DNA of 35,972 nt from Prochlorococcus sp. scB243_495L20 (GTDB lineage: Bacteria > Cyanobacteriota > Cyanobacteriia > PCC-6307 > Cyanobiaceae), in contig JFLX01000019.1 in the NCBI GenBank assembly GCA_000634215.1, forward strand, positions 1 through 35,972, read 5' to 3'. The number at the start of each line of letters is the position of its first letter. Positions within the stretch are counted from its first letter, which is position 1. Shown one piece after another: positions 16,659 through 25,346 of the stretch. The position numbers and the translations under genes were made by a program. The notes beneath the pieces were generated by a model. The model saw only the letters and a program-made list of their open reading frames with translations, made no database searches and had not been told where the DNA came from.

Positions 16659-17942
16659 CTATATGTTTGGAAATATTATCCTAAGTAACATTTTAAATTC
16701 TCTTCCATGCATAATCATAAGACCTTTCTTTACACTCCATGGAGCCTTTAAAAACATTACGCACATAGCATATACAATCTCTTTTAAAGAAAGTGTATCA
16801 GTTAGAAACCCATACCATTGATTTTTAGGTAGTTGAAAAAAACTGCCAAAAAACTCTCTCAATAGTTTCTCATCAAACCTCATGAGTTTTTCTAATCCAA
16901 ATTGGTAAAGTGATTTCTTCCTGATTAGTTCTTTTGACCATAAAGTTTCCCAACCTTTTCTAGCAATATGATAGGTACTTAGATTTTTGTTTTTAATTGC
17001 CTCTGAGACTGCCTTCGCGACAAGTGGAGCTCTTCTTAAAACATTACCAATTAAATATCCAGATGCAGGATGTACCATTGAAGCAGCACCACCATATCCA
17101 AGTATTTGTTGTTTGAAATCTGGGATTGGCATATTCATGGGAAGAAATAGGCCAAGTTCTTCGTGCTGCATGCTTGTGATTGATATATTTCGATAAGAAA
17201 GCCTCTTCTCTAGTCTCTCTTTTAAATTTTCCATTGTTAGAGGATTTACCAAACCAAGAGATGTCTCTTCAAGAAAATATTTCCCATCCCCCATATCCAT
17301 GGCATAAAGAAAAGTTGGCGGTTCTTTTTTTTGCTCATCGTTAAGATGATCATTTCTATAGTCCATTAATACAAACTGCCCTTTCTTAAGTGGAGGTTTA
17401 CTAAAATTACCTACTATCCCATAACAAGTTTGGACTGCTAAAGGACCACAGGATTTTAATTTAAGAAAAACAGGATCATACCCTGTTGCATCTACTACTA
17501 ATCTTGCAGAGTAAGTTTTGCCATCTTTTGTAGTTACTATACTTTTGTATTTTTCAAAATGTATTTTGTTTGCAAAGCCTTGATGCCATTTAATAAAAGA
17601 CTTATTGCATTCGTTAATCCAATAATTGTGGAGTTTCTTCTTGTCAAATAGTCCATAATCTAGTGAATGTTCAGTGGCTTTATTCTCGTCGTCCTGCTCT
17701 TCTAAAGCGCCATGCCCAAAAAAACTTACAGTATTCTTCCATCTATATTCCAGTAAATCCTGAAGCCCGAGTTGATCAACTTCTTTCCCCCAAATGCCAT
17801 ATGTATTTGGCCAAGGTTCATCTGGTCCATTTGGAGAAAGCACTTCAACATCTAATTTTTCCTTCCCTAAAGCTGAGGCAATAGCCATACCTGCAGGACC
17901 TGCACCCAAAACAAGAACATCTGGCATATTTTCTTTTGACAT
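16659..17942 (-). CDS. crtL-e: Lycopene cyclase, epsilon type
   Basis: FAD-dependent lycopene cyclase of 427 residues, forming ionone rings on lycopene at the membrane. The N-terminal dinucleotide-binding motif VLVLGAGPAGMAIASALG, the cyclase signature DEPWPNTYGIW, the motif YFLEETSLGLVNP and the C-terminal GYGGAASMVHPASGY are all visible. The epsilon assignment rests on the gene's position shortly after pcbA, where I recall the second (epsilon) cyclase in Prochlorococcus, and on LGLVNP in place of the more usual LVARP after EETS; a beta cyclase cannot be excluded. In Prochlorococcus this enzyme supports alpha-carotene formation. The ATG is at 17942; the SDR gene follows seven bases downstream. 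Confidence 0.82.
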   Translation of the reverse strand: MSKENMPDVLVLGAGPAGMAIASALGKEKLDVEVLSPNGPDEPWPNTYGIWGKEVDQLGLQDLLEYRWKNTVSFFGHGALEEQDDENKATEHSLDYGLFDKKKLHNYWINECNKSFIKWHQGFANKIHFEKYKSIVTTKDGKTYSARLVVDATGYDPVFLKLKSCGPLAVQTCYGIVGNFSKPPLKKGQFVLMDYRNDHLNDEQKKEPPTFLYAMDMGDGKYFLEETSLGLVNPLTMENLKERLEKRLSYRNISITSMQHEELGLFLPMNMPIPDFKQQILGYGGAASMVHPASGYLIGNVLRRAPLVAKAVSEAIKNKNLSTYHIARKGWETLWSKELIRKKSLYQFGLEKLMRFDEKLLREFFGSFFQLPKNQWYGFLTDTLSLKEIVYAMCVMFLKAPWSVKKGLMIMHGREFKMLLRIIFPNI

Positions 17943-18024
17943 TAAATATAAATCTTATGATTAAAGAAATTTATGGAACAAATTATTACTTCTGAGCCTA
18001 GAATTATATTTTTCATCCAATACT

Positions 18025-18052
18025 TATAATGAGAGTAGATTAATGATAATCA
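18025..18052. promoter_or_regulatory. Putative -10 box with adjacent Fur-box-like site
   Basis: TATAAT at 18025-18030 is a perfect -10 hexamer on the plus strand, and AATGATAATCA at 18042-18052 matches the core of the Fur box. The site would lie just downstream of the transcription start of the POR-like gene. The outer half of the Fur consensus matches poorly and no good -35 hexamer is visible, so this may be chance. Confidence 0.25.
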
Positions 18053-18164
18053 AATTACTCAAATACTAGTGACTAAGTTTTCGGTGTTTTAACAATAATT
18101 TATAAGATTACAAAATAAAAAAAACTTTATTTATTTTTTATCATAAAAAAATATGGGAGTTTAA

Positions 18165-19166
18165 ATGATTAAAAATAAAAATATTTTAATTACTGGAGGT
18201 AATTCAGGAATAGGGTTTTTTGCCATTATTAATTTACTGAAGACGAAAAATATTTTATATGTTGTAATAAAAAACGATTTTAGAAAGAATGAATTTCTCA
18301 GAAAAATCGAGGAACATTTTGATAAAAATTATCTTAGTAAATTTTTAAATATTATTGAAAATTGTGATCTTTCAGATCTAGAGAATATTAAAAAAATTAA
18401 AGATTACTTTATTAGTAAAAAGATTTTTTTAGATGTTCTTATTTTAAATGCAGGATTGCAATATACAGGCTCTTTTTACCCTAAAGTATCAAAACAAGGC
18501 ATAGAACTAACTTTTGCAGTAAATCATCTTGCACATTTTTACTTAGTAAATGTCCTAAAAGATTTTATTAGAGATAAAGAAGAATCTAGAATCATTATTA
18601 CATCATCAGATGTACACGACCCCAAAAGTTCGGGTGGAAATATAGGAAAGAAAGCGGCACTTAATAACCTAGTTAATTTAAGAAAAAAAGTAACTGGGCA
18701 ATTTTTAAATTTTAATGCTGATGAAGCTTATAAAAATAGTAAGTTATGTAATATTTTGTTTGCTAAAGAACTTGAAAAAAAATTAAAAATTTCCTCTAGT
18801 AAAATTTCTGTAATTACTTGGGCTCCTGGTCTAGTGATACCAAATGATGATCTTGGTTTTTTTAGATACAGTAAGCGTTTTAATCTCCTTGGATATTTAA
18901 TTTTTTCTAAAGCTGCAAAAAATATTTTAGGGATTTCTGAAAGCACAGAAAATGCTGGTAGGATACTTTCAGAAATTGTTTTTGATTCAAATTTAAATAA
19001 TATTGGTTACGTTCATTTAAGTAATAAAATAATATCTTTTAAAAAACATAAATTAGTTGAAAGTAAGGTTAGCGATGAGGCAAATAATTCTGAGTTGGCT
19101 TCAAAACTTTGGATTTTAAGTGAAGAGATTTGTAGATCATTTGGCTTTGTTACTTTCAATATTTAA
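18165..19166 (+). CDS. SDR similar to light-dependent protochlorophyllide reductase
   Basis: A 333-residue SDR. Residues 10-17 give TGGNSGIG, the NADPH-binding turn; ILNAGLQ is the N-A-G motif; and YKNSKLCN carries the catalytic Tyr and Lys in the same context as POR (Y-K-x-S-K-L-C-N). Length and the segment GKKAALNNLVNLRKK also resemble POR. It is nonetheless divergent: the Lys/Asn-rich N-terminal third and relaxed sequence suggest a paralogue with another substrate or a retinol-dehydrogenase-like role. The ATG has GGGAG six bases upstream. The gene is divergent from crtL-e (222-base spacer) and overlaps the convergent MscS gene by 30 bases. Confidence 0.78.
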   Translation: MIKNKNILITGGNSGIGFFAIINLLKTKNILYVVIKNDFRKNEFLRKIEEHFDKNYLSKFLNIIENCDLSDLENIKKIKDYFISKKIFLDVLILNAGLQYTGSFYPKVSKQGIELTFAVNHLAHFYLVNVLKDFIRDKEESRIIITSSDVHDPKSSGGNIGKKAALNNLVNLRKKVTGQFLNFNADEAYKNSKLCNILFAKELEKKLKISSSKISVITWAPGLVIPNDDLGFFRYSKRFNLLGYLIFSKAAKNILGISESTENAGRILSEIVFDSNLNNIGYVHLSNKIISFKKHKLVESKVSDEANNSELASKLWILSEEICRSFGFVTFNI

Positions 19167-20168
19167 GGTTTGTGTTGGGAATGCAAACTCTATATTATTA
19201 ACCGCAAATTCCTCAATAATTCTTAAATTGATAGATTGTTGAGCTTCCATTGCTGCGAGATAATTATTTGTTGGGATGTAATAAACAAGTTCGAAATTAA
19301 GACTGAAGTCGCCGAAATCTGTGAAATGACATCTATCAAAAGACGCATCTTTTGTCTCTTCAACTATTTTTTTAATTATTATTGGAATCAATTTCATAAG
19401 TTTTGGAGAGGTTTCATAAACAACTCCCAATTTATGCACTAACCTCCTTTTTTCCATTTGTGCGTAATTTGAAATTATTCCATTTGTTAGAGCGCTATTG
19501 CTCATTACTATAACTTCTCCATTAATACTTCTTATCCTTGAGGATCTTACTCCCACTCTCTCAACCATTCCGAGGACTCCATCAGATTTTATAAACTCAC
19601 CTTTTTGAAAAGGTTTATCAAGCAAAATTGTTATGTATTCAAAAAACTCCTGAACTGGATCTTTCAAAGCTAATCCTGCTCCAATACCTCCTGCACTTAG
19701 TAAAGCCCATATGGCAGTCATTTGAACACCTATATTTTGTAAGAAAAAAATTGAGCCAATAGTCCATGTTAATGCTTTTATCAATGGAGTTAGTGAAGAT
19801 ACCATTGAACTAATTGAGGAATCATTAATTTTCGAGGTCGATTCTGTTAAAGATCTTATTAAAACTTTGTTGAGTGCTTTTATGATGATTATTAATATAA
19901 ATAATTTCAAAATATTCAATAAGACAGAGATAAAAGTTATTTCATCAGCAAAAAAATAGTCAATTGAAAAATAAAATGAGAGGAGGAAACCTATAGGTTT
20001 TATAATTCCAGAGATCACCTCAAAAATAAAATCATCGAAATTTGTTTTTGTTCTTTTGGAAATCTTTTTAAAAAATATTTTCGAAACTTTAGAAATTATT
20101 ATCGACAATAAAGTTCCAATAAAAAAAATAGATATTGCCAGAAGGAAGTTTTCAGTAACTAATTTCAT
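19137..20168 (-). CDS. MscS-family mechanosensitive channel
   Basis: A 343-residue small-conductance mechanosensitive channel that releases solutes upon hypo-osmotic shock. It has three or more hydrophobic segments at the N-terminus, the glycine/alanine-rich pore helix ALLSAGGIGAGLALKDPVQ (the TM3 of MscS), then the beta domain with PFQKGEFIKSDGVLGMVERVG and the NGEVIVMSNSAL motif. ATG 20168 is chosen, but TTG 20174 is also in frame and lies five bases after AAGGG (20184-20180), so the start may be two codons longer. It is probably co-transcribed from the isochorismatase-like gene 78 bases upstream and overlaps the convergent POR-like gene by 30 bases. Confidence 0.92.
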   Translation of the reverse strand: MKLVTENFLLAISIFFIGTLLSIIISKVSKIFFKKISKRTKTNFDDFIFEVISGIIKPIGFLLSFYFSIDYFFADEITFISVLLNILKLFILIIIIKALNKVLIRSLTESTSKINDSSISSMVSSLTPLIKALTWTIGSIFFLQNIGVQMTAIWALLSAGGIGAGLALKDPVQEFFEYITILLDKPFQKGEFIKSDGVLGMVERVGVRSSRIRSINGEVIVMSNSALTNGIISNYAQMEKRRLVHKLGVVYETSPKLMKLIPIIIKKIVEETKDASFDRCHFTDFGDFSLNFELVYYIPTNNYLAAMEAQQSINLRIIEEFAVNNIEFAFPTQTLNIESNKAK

Positions 20169-20246
20169 ATTCAAATAAACCCTTAAAATTTATCTCTAAT
20201 AAAATTTTAAATTATCTCTAAACAACAAACCAGTCTTTATTTTTAT

Positions 20247-20816
20247 TTAACTCATTATTATATTTCTAATTTCTTTAAATTCTTTTCTATCCGCAGTTTT
20301 GCATAATTCAAAAATTATTGATTCAGTTGTTGTTAAGATCGCCCCACTCTGAGTCATTCTTTGTAATGCTATTTCATGATCTACCCTATTTCGACTTCCC
20401 ATGGAATCTGATATGAGAATAACTTCAAATCCTTTTTGTAAACAATCTAATACTGTTTGTTGAATACAAATATGCGTTTCGATCCCACAAACTATCAAAT
20501 TAGTAATTTTCTTATCTTTAAGTTCTTTTAAAAAATCTTCTAATTTACCTAGGCTAAATTCCATTTTTTCAAATTTTATAAATTCTGTTATGGGTGATAA
20601 TTCAGGTATCGTTTCTCCCAGTTTGAGTGGGTTCTGTTCAGATATAAATATGTTATCTTCTAAAATTTGGTAAGCATTTATTAATTTTTTAATGTTTTTG
20701 ATTATTGAATCCTTATTAAAAATTGGTCTTATTATTTTTTCCTGAATATCAATAATTATCAAGGCGTTTACTTTTGATGATAATTTATCATAAGAGATTT
20801 CTTGATCATTCATCAT
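20247..20816 (-). CDS. Isochorismatase-like cysteine hydrolase
   Basis: A 189-residue cysteine hydrolase of the isochorismatase superfamily, cytoplasmic. The Asp-Lys-Cys triad is visible: ALIIIDIQEK (Asp), FEKMEFS (Lys) and VCGIETHICIQQT (Cys, with the cis-peptide Gly-Ile-Glu before it). YcaC- or nicotinamidase-like members act on amides; no isochorismate pathway is nearby, so the substrate is not assigned. Two adjacent ATGs at 20816 and 20813 may both serve. It lies upstream of the MscS gene on the same strand and is divergent from fur with a 116-base spacer. Confidence 0.88.
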   Translation of the reverse strand: MMNDQEISYDKLSSKVNALIIIDIQEKIIRPIFNKDSIIKNIKKLINAYQILEDNIFISEQNPLKLGETIPELSPITEFIKFEKMEFSLGKLEDFLKELKDKKITNLIVCGIETHICIQQTVLDCLQKGFEVILISDSMGSRNRVDHEIALQRMTQSGAILTTTESIIFELCKTADRKEFKEIRNIIMS

Positions 20817-20888
20817 TTACATCAAAAGCTACATTTAACATAATATTTTGAAGAACTTTAGTAAATATTTTAAATAAATAAGTTGTTT

Positions 20889-20905
20889 AACTCTCATCAA
20901 GAGTT
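20889..20905. promoter_or_regulatory. Inverted repeat in the leader of the Fur-family gene
   Basis: AACTCTCATCAAGAGTT is a perfect 6+6-base inverted repeat with a five-base centre, 28 bases before the TTG start. It could be an operator for the regulator itself, or a small hairpin in the leader. It lies also in the divergent promoter region of the isochorismatase-like gene. Confidence 0.4.
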
Positions 20906-20932
20906 ATTATTGAGAATAGCCATGGGTTAATT

Positions 20933-21385
20933 TTGTCATTATCCTCTCAATACAAAGTCATCACATCTCCTCTTGGTGATGGATTACATAAAGATGGGAA
21001 GAGATTAACTCCTCAGAGGTTAAAGGTGCTTAATTTATTTGAAAATATTGGCTCTGGAAAGCATCTTAGTGCTGAAGAGGTTCATGAAAAGTTAGTTAAA
21101 ACAAGCTCCAAAGTCTCACTAGCAACAATTTATAGAACTTTAAGACTTTTAGTACAAATGGGTTTGCTTCATGAATTAGAACTCAGTGAGGGTGGACACA
21201 GATATGAATTGCTTAGTAATGACACACCGGATCATCATCATTTGATTTGCATTAGATGTGGAAGAACAGAAGAATTCGAAAATGATGAGGTTTTAGAGGC
21301 AGGCAAAGTTGCAGCAAAAGTTAATGGTTTTAAATTAATTGAATCCTCTTTAAATGTAAGAGCAATTTGTCCTAATTGCATTTAG
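20933..21385 (+). CDS. fur: Fur-family transcriptional regulator
   Basis: A 150-residue metal-responsive repressor. The winged-helix domain has RLTPQRLKVLNLFE, HLSAEEVHEKL and VSLATIYRTLRLL; the metal and dimerisation domain has HRYEL, the His cluster DHHHLICIRCGRTEEFE and the C-terminal CPNC pair forming the structural zinc site. Fur (iron) is the usual call; PerR or Zur cannot be excluded from sequence, although PerR and Zur members commonly differ in the His cluster. The start is TTG 20933; an ATG at 20922 is out of frame and ends after two codons (ATGGGTTAA), directly before the start. No Shine-Dalgarno site is evident. It is convergent with arsS, six bases apart. Confidence 0.9.
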   Translation: MSLSSQYKVITSPLGDGLHKDGKRLTPQRLKVLNLFENIGSGKHLSAEEVHEKLVKTSSKVSLATIYRTLRLLVQMGLLHELELSEGGHRYELLSNDTPDHHHLICIRCGRTEEFENDEVLEAGKVAAKVNGFKLIESSLNVRAICPNCI

Positions 21386-21391
21386 TAGGTT

Positions 21392-22324
21392 TTAACTTAA
21401 AGACCCTCCACAACTTGACCCCGCTCCTGCAGTGCAAGCAAAACAATGTTCTTTTACAGCTACCCCGTAGTCAAAAGTAAATGATTCATCCAACAGATCA
21501 AAAAGTGTCTTTGGTCCTTTATTCTCTCGGAAATTTATCTGTTGGTTAAAGTCACAATCATAAATTTCTCCTAGCCAATTTACGCTAATTGTCTTTTTAC
21601 ACATTAGATTTTCTAAATTTTTTTCATTAAAATTTTCTTTTAGTAATTTGTAATAAGTATTTAGTTTCCCTTCTCTTCTAAGAGATTCTTCATATCTATT
21701 TATTGGCATATTAGTTATTGTGTATAAATTATTAAAAACGATATTGTATTTTTCGAATAGAATTTTTTTATAATCCTTCTCCAATAGTTCCTGAGAAGGA
21801 GGAAGAATTGGGCTTACAGGATTGTAAACAAGATTTAATTGTAATCCATTTGCTTTCTTTCCATAACCTAATTCATTAAGAATTTTTATGGCATTAATAC
21901 TTTTTTCAAAAACGCCAAAACCCCTTTGAAAATCAACATTATTTTTTTCATAACATGGTAGCGAAGCAGTAATAATCACTTTATTTTTTGCAAGAAATTG
22001 AGGAAGATCTTCATAACCTTCTTCAAAAAAAATTGTCAAATTGCACCTATCAATAATATCAACCTCTTTTGTGTTCAAGCTGGTTATTAGATTTTTAAAT
22101 TTTGGATGAAGTTCTGGCGCACCACCTGTAATATCCAAAGTCTTGATTTTGTATTTTTCAATTATCTTTGGAATAAGAGATATCATTTCATTGGACATCT
22201 TTTCAGTCCTTAGGGGACTCGAATTGACGTGACAATGCTTACAAGCCTGATTGCATTTATAACCTATGTTAATTTGCAATGTTTCTATAGGTTCTTTATA
22301 TATTGAGGGGAATTTTTCTTTCAT
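21392..22324 (-). CDS. arsS: Arsenosugar-biosynthesis radical SAM protein ArsS-like
   Basis: A 310-residue radical SAM enzyme. The iron-sulfur cluster motif is CNQACKHC near residue 29 (C-x3-C-x2-C), followed by TGGAPELHP, the SAM-contact glycine motif. The C-terminal third matches DUF3641 (SVNWLGEIYDCDFNQQ and HCFACTAGAGSSCGG), the arrangement of ArsS, which forms dimethylarsinoyl riboside from a methylated arsenical and SAM-derived adenosyl. The extra cysteine cluster at the end is typical. No arsenic methylase is in the window. The ATG at 22324 follows ggpP by 40 bases on the same strand, suggesting shared transcription. Confidence 0.9.
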   Translation of the reverse strand: MKEKFPSIYKEPIETLQINIGYKCNQACKHCHVNSSPLRTEKMSNEMISLIPKIIEKYKIKTLDITGGAPELHPKFKNLITSLNTKEVDIIDRCNLTIFFEEGYEDLPQFLAKNKVIITASLPCYEKNNVDFQRGFGVFEKSINAIKILNELGYGKKANGLQLNLVYNPVSPILPPSQELLEKDYKKILFEKYNIVFNNLYTITNMPINRYEESLRREGKLNTYYKLLKENFNEKNLENLMCKKTISVNWLGEIYDCDFNQQINFRENKGPKTLFDLLDESFTFDYGVAVKEHCFACTAGAGSSCGGSLS

Positions 22325-22364
22325 GAATCTATTATTTATAAATTGTCATTCGAAAATAAAAAAG

Positions 22365-23615
22365 TCAACTATTTTTTTTAAAGTTTGATCTCTCATTAGC
22401 AAGTTCAATAAACCAACTTATGTATTCTTTGGGACCATTTTTAAAAACTATGTCAAATTTTAAATTGTCATGAACATCACTGATCCCTAATAAACCAGTT
22501 TTTTTTGTAGAGGGTCTTTCAACTTCACCAGAACTACTATCTACAAAAATTATTTTATTCTTAATCCCAAATTCATTGCCTAATATTTGTATTAATTCTA
22601 GAAAAGACCTGTCACTTCCTCCTCTTGAATAACTTTTTTCATCATTATTTTTTTTTGATGTGACTGTGTCACCAACTCCTACAATCAAAGGCATATCTTC
22701 TTTTTGAATAGTTCTTTTGCATAAATCAATTTTTTCCATTACAGAATTTGGAGAGTTTCTAAAATTAAAATTTCTTCCAAAAGGAGCTTTACCAGTTTTA
22801 TCCGCAATAAATTTATTTAAAAGAAATAAAACTCCAGAATCTTTAACTGCTCCTTTAATAAGTAATTGTATGTCTGTTGATCCGATATCATCTTGAGAAG
22901 AAAGTTTGATTGTTTCTCTACCATTTTTATTACCTAAATTTGGTGAAATATGAAGGAAAAATGAGTTTTTGAGGCCTTCGGATTCAGCTTTTAAAATGAT
23001 TTCATTCATCATTTTTTCAAAACTAATTTGAATAAGATTTCTTTTATCAGAATCTTCATTAACTAAATCAAATAGACTATTGAAATTAATGGTTGGCGAA
23101 AAGCGTGTTTCACAAATTGATTTTACTGCGTGAAAATTGATATCCTCTTGGCTAAGTTCAGGAAAAATATTCTTAACTATATAATTAAATTTTGGTCTTA
23201 TTAAACTAGGTACTTTAGATAAAAAACTTAGTTCTTTTTCTGAGACTCCTTCAAAACTTATTTCACCATTACTGTCTTGATACTCTACTCCACAGGCAGC
23301 TAAACCTCTTAAATATAGTTCTTTGTTTTTAGGCTCAGTAGTGCTCCCTAAACTCCTCTCTATTATTCTGTTAACTCCTCTCGGACCTTCATGTTCACCA
23401 CAAGTTAATACAAAGAATTCCTCGGCAAATTCTTTTACTGCATAGATATATTTTGATTCTAACTCTCTGGTCAGTGGATCTTTAACTAGAGAGATACAAA
23501 CTCCGTCAATGTCTTGAATAAATAAGATATTTTTAGAAGAAATTAATTGTTTTTGTTCATTTAAATTACTTGCCATATATTCCATATTTATAATTGATTT
23601 TCTTTTAATTTCCAC
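22365..23615 (-). CDS. ggpP: Glucosylglycerol-3-phosphatase family protein (GgpP/StpA)
   Basis: A protein of up to 416 residues in the GgpP/StpA family, which removes phosphate from glucosylglycerol-phosphate in compatible-solute synthesis. The HAD-like nucleophile region IQDIDGVCISLVKDPLTR, the segment FVLTCGEHEGPRGV, the acidic GVGDTVTSK and GGSDRSFLELIQ all match the family. GTG 23615 is the first start; ATG at the eleventh or fourteenth codon is equally plausible, since the family's conserved part begins later. The synthase partner (ggpS) is not in the window. It is divergent from the Rossmann-type gene at 23745 and upstream of arsS on the same strand. Confidence 0.85.
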   Translation of the reverse strand: MEIKRKSIINMEYMASNLNEQKQLISSKNILFIQDIDGVCISLVKDPLTRELESKYIYAVKEFAEEFFVLTCGEHEGPRGVNRIIERSLGSTTEPKNKELYLRGLAACGVEYQDSNGEISFEGVSEKELSFLSKVPSLIRPKFNYIVKNIFPELSQEDINFHAVKSICETRFSPTINFNSLFDLVNEDSDKRNLIQISFEKMMNEIILKAESEGLKNSFFLHISPNLGNKNGRETIKLSSQDDIGSTDIQLLIKGAVKDSGVLFLLNKFIADKTGKAPFGRNFNFRNSPNSVMEKIDLCKRTIQKEDMPLIVGVGDTVTSKKNNDEKSYSRGGSDRSFLELIQILGNEFGIKNKIIFVDSSSGEVERPSTKKTGLLGISDVHDNLKFDIVFKNGPKEYISWFIELANERSNFKKNS

Positions 23616-23744
23616 TTTCTCAGAAATTATAAATTAAAAAACTCAATATTTAAAATAAATAATTTGCTATGGTAAAAATCGCTTTAATGTAGAAAAATGT
23701 TGGTATGGGTAATAAATTAAAAAAATTATCAAGAATTTCCAAAA

Positions 23745-25253
23745 ATGAAGAATAAATTCATAGAAAACATAAACGATAAAAAATATTTTTATTCATTGAT
23801 TGAAGATATAGAGAATAGCAAAGTTGGATTTTACAGTGTTGGTTTATATCCTGCATCATTAGCGTACAACTGTGCTATGCATGGAAATTCAAATAATATT
23901 CTCTTAGCTCCTAGGGAAGATAGAGATCTGTTAGGTGCTTTCTCAAATGATGTTCTTTCTGATATGGATAATGAGATTATTGAAAAGATTAAGAGAATGG
24001 GAAATTATTCTTCAGAGGGAAAAATAAAGTCTTTTGATCTAAAAGATCTTCTCTTGGGATGCGAAATAGTTTTTCTTGCTTCAAATAGTAATCACATACA
24101 AGATGATGTTAAACATGCTTTAGAACTAAGAAAAACTTTAAAAAGAGAAAATGTGGTTCTTGGCTGTCTAGTCGGTTCTTTTTGCATTGATAATAAAAGT
24201 AAGAACCCTTTTATTCTTTGTAATAAATATCCAAATTTAGCTTTTTTTACAGGATTTCATCGTCACGGTGCTTTACGAAATCCTAATGATAGTTTTACTG
24301 CAAATTTCTGCCATCCTGATGCCTTAACTGCTTTAATAGGAGCTCGAATTTTGAATCAATTGTCCCCAAAAATTCAAGTTTCTCCTGGAGTTCATAATAT
24401 TGAATGTCAATATATAAAATCAATAAAAAATATTTCATCCATTTTTGCAGGCTTTGTAAATAACTTTCATTCCGATAAGCCAGGAATGCTACCTAGCATT
24501 AATACAATTTTGTTAACTCAATCTTTAGATCAGGCCGCATCAGTATCATTACAAGTTAGAAAAGAAAATAAATTAGAAAACAAACATCTTTCATTAAAAG
24601 AACTTGGTTATGGTGAAGAAATAATTAGTGCAAAGGAAATAATTAATAATAAATTTTGTGAAAAAGGAGATTATACTTTTTCTCAATTAAATGCTGTTAA
24701 GGCTGATGTTTTAGGGAGTATGACTCTACCAACTGAAGGCAAACCAACACGGAATTTTCAAGCAGGACAAGTTTTATCAGATATGCTTTTGCAACTCAAC
24801 AGATGTCCAAAAGATGTCTCGGAATTTGTAAATTGGTGTAATAAATATTCTCTCAGTCAAGGAGGTTTAGAAGGTCTAAAATCTTTAAAATTTTGGCCAG
24901 ACATTTATAAAGAATTCAAAATTAAAAATAACAATTGTTCAATGATTAATTTGATTTATTTATGCTTTAATGCTAATTCAGAAGAGAAAAAAGAAATTTA
25001 TAATGTTTTAATTAGTTCAGAAGAAATCACTAATTTTTGCCAAGAATCTGTGAAATCTGAATTATCTTTCGAACTAAATGAAAAATTAAAAGGAGATTAT
25101 CTTTTTGACGATATTGAAAACTTTTATAAGAAATTATTTATTGAAAAAGAGCAAAACGCCCTTAAAACAAATGAATACAGTAATCAAATTTCTAAAAAAA
25201 ATCCTAGTTATATTAAAGTATTGAAAATTATTAATAAATATTTTAATAATTGA
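23745..25253 (+). CDS. Rossmann-type protein of unknown function (possible distant dehydrogenase)
   Basis: A 502-residue protein I cannot place with confidence. Residues about 25-180 look like a nucleotide-binding Rossmann domain with a non-classical glycine pattern (KVGFYSVGLYPASLAYNCAM), then IVFLASNSNHIQDDV and NVVLGCLVGSFC, resembling the order seen in glycerol-3-phosphate and 6-phosphogluconate dehydrogenases. Residues about 185-350 are mostly helical with FTGFHRHGALRNPNDSF and DVLGSMTLPTEGKPTRNFQ; the rest is Lys/Asn-rich. Its start is 130 bases from the start of ggpP, and transcription is divergent, which allows co-regulation. A role in glycerol-phosphate or osmolyte metabolism is a guess only. 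Confidence 0.65.
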   Translation: MKNKFIENINDKKYFYSLIEDIENSKVGFYSVGLYPASLAYNCAMHGNSNNILLAPREDRDLLGAFSNDVLSDMDNEIIEKIKRMGNYSSEGKIKSFDLKDLLLGCEIVFLASNSNHIQDDVKHALELRKTLKRENVVLGCLVGSFCIDNKSKNPFILCNKYPNLAFFTGFHRHGALRNPNDSFTANFCHPDALTALIGARILNQLSPKIQVSPGVHNIECQYIKSIKNISSIFAGFVNNFHSDKPGMLPSINTILLTQSLDQAASVSLQVRKENKLENKHLSLKELGYGEEIISAKEIINNKFCEKGDYTFSQLNAVKADVLGSMTLPTEGKPTRNFQAGQVLSDMLLQLNRCPKDVSEFVNWCNKYSLSQGGLEGLKSLKFWPDIYKEFKIKNNNCSMINLIYLCFNANSEEKKEIYNVLISSEEITNFCQESVKSELSFELNEKLKGDYLFDDIENFYKKLFIEKEQNALKTNEYSNQISKKNPSYIKVLKIINKYFNN

Positions 25254-25346
25254 TTATTTTTCTAATTTGCTAGAAAGCAAAGTTCTTAATTTATTTACTA
25301 ATCTTGATTGCAGGGTTAGAATTATTATGGTTTAAAAGGTTTTTTT

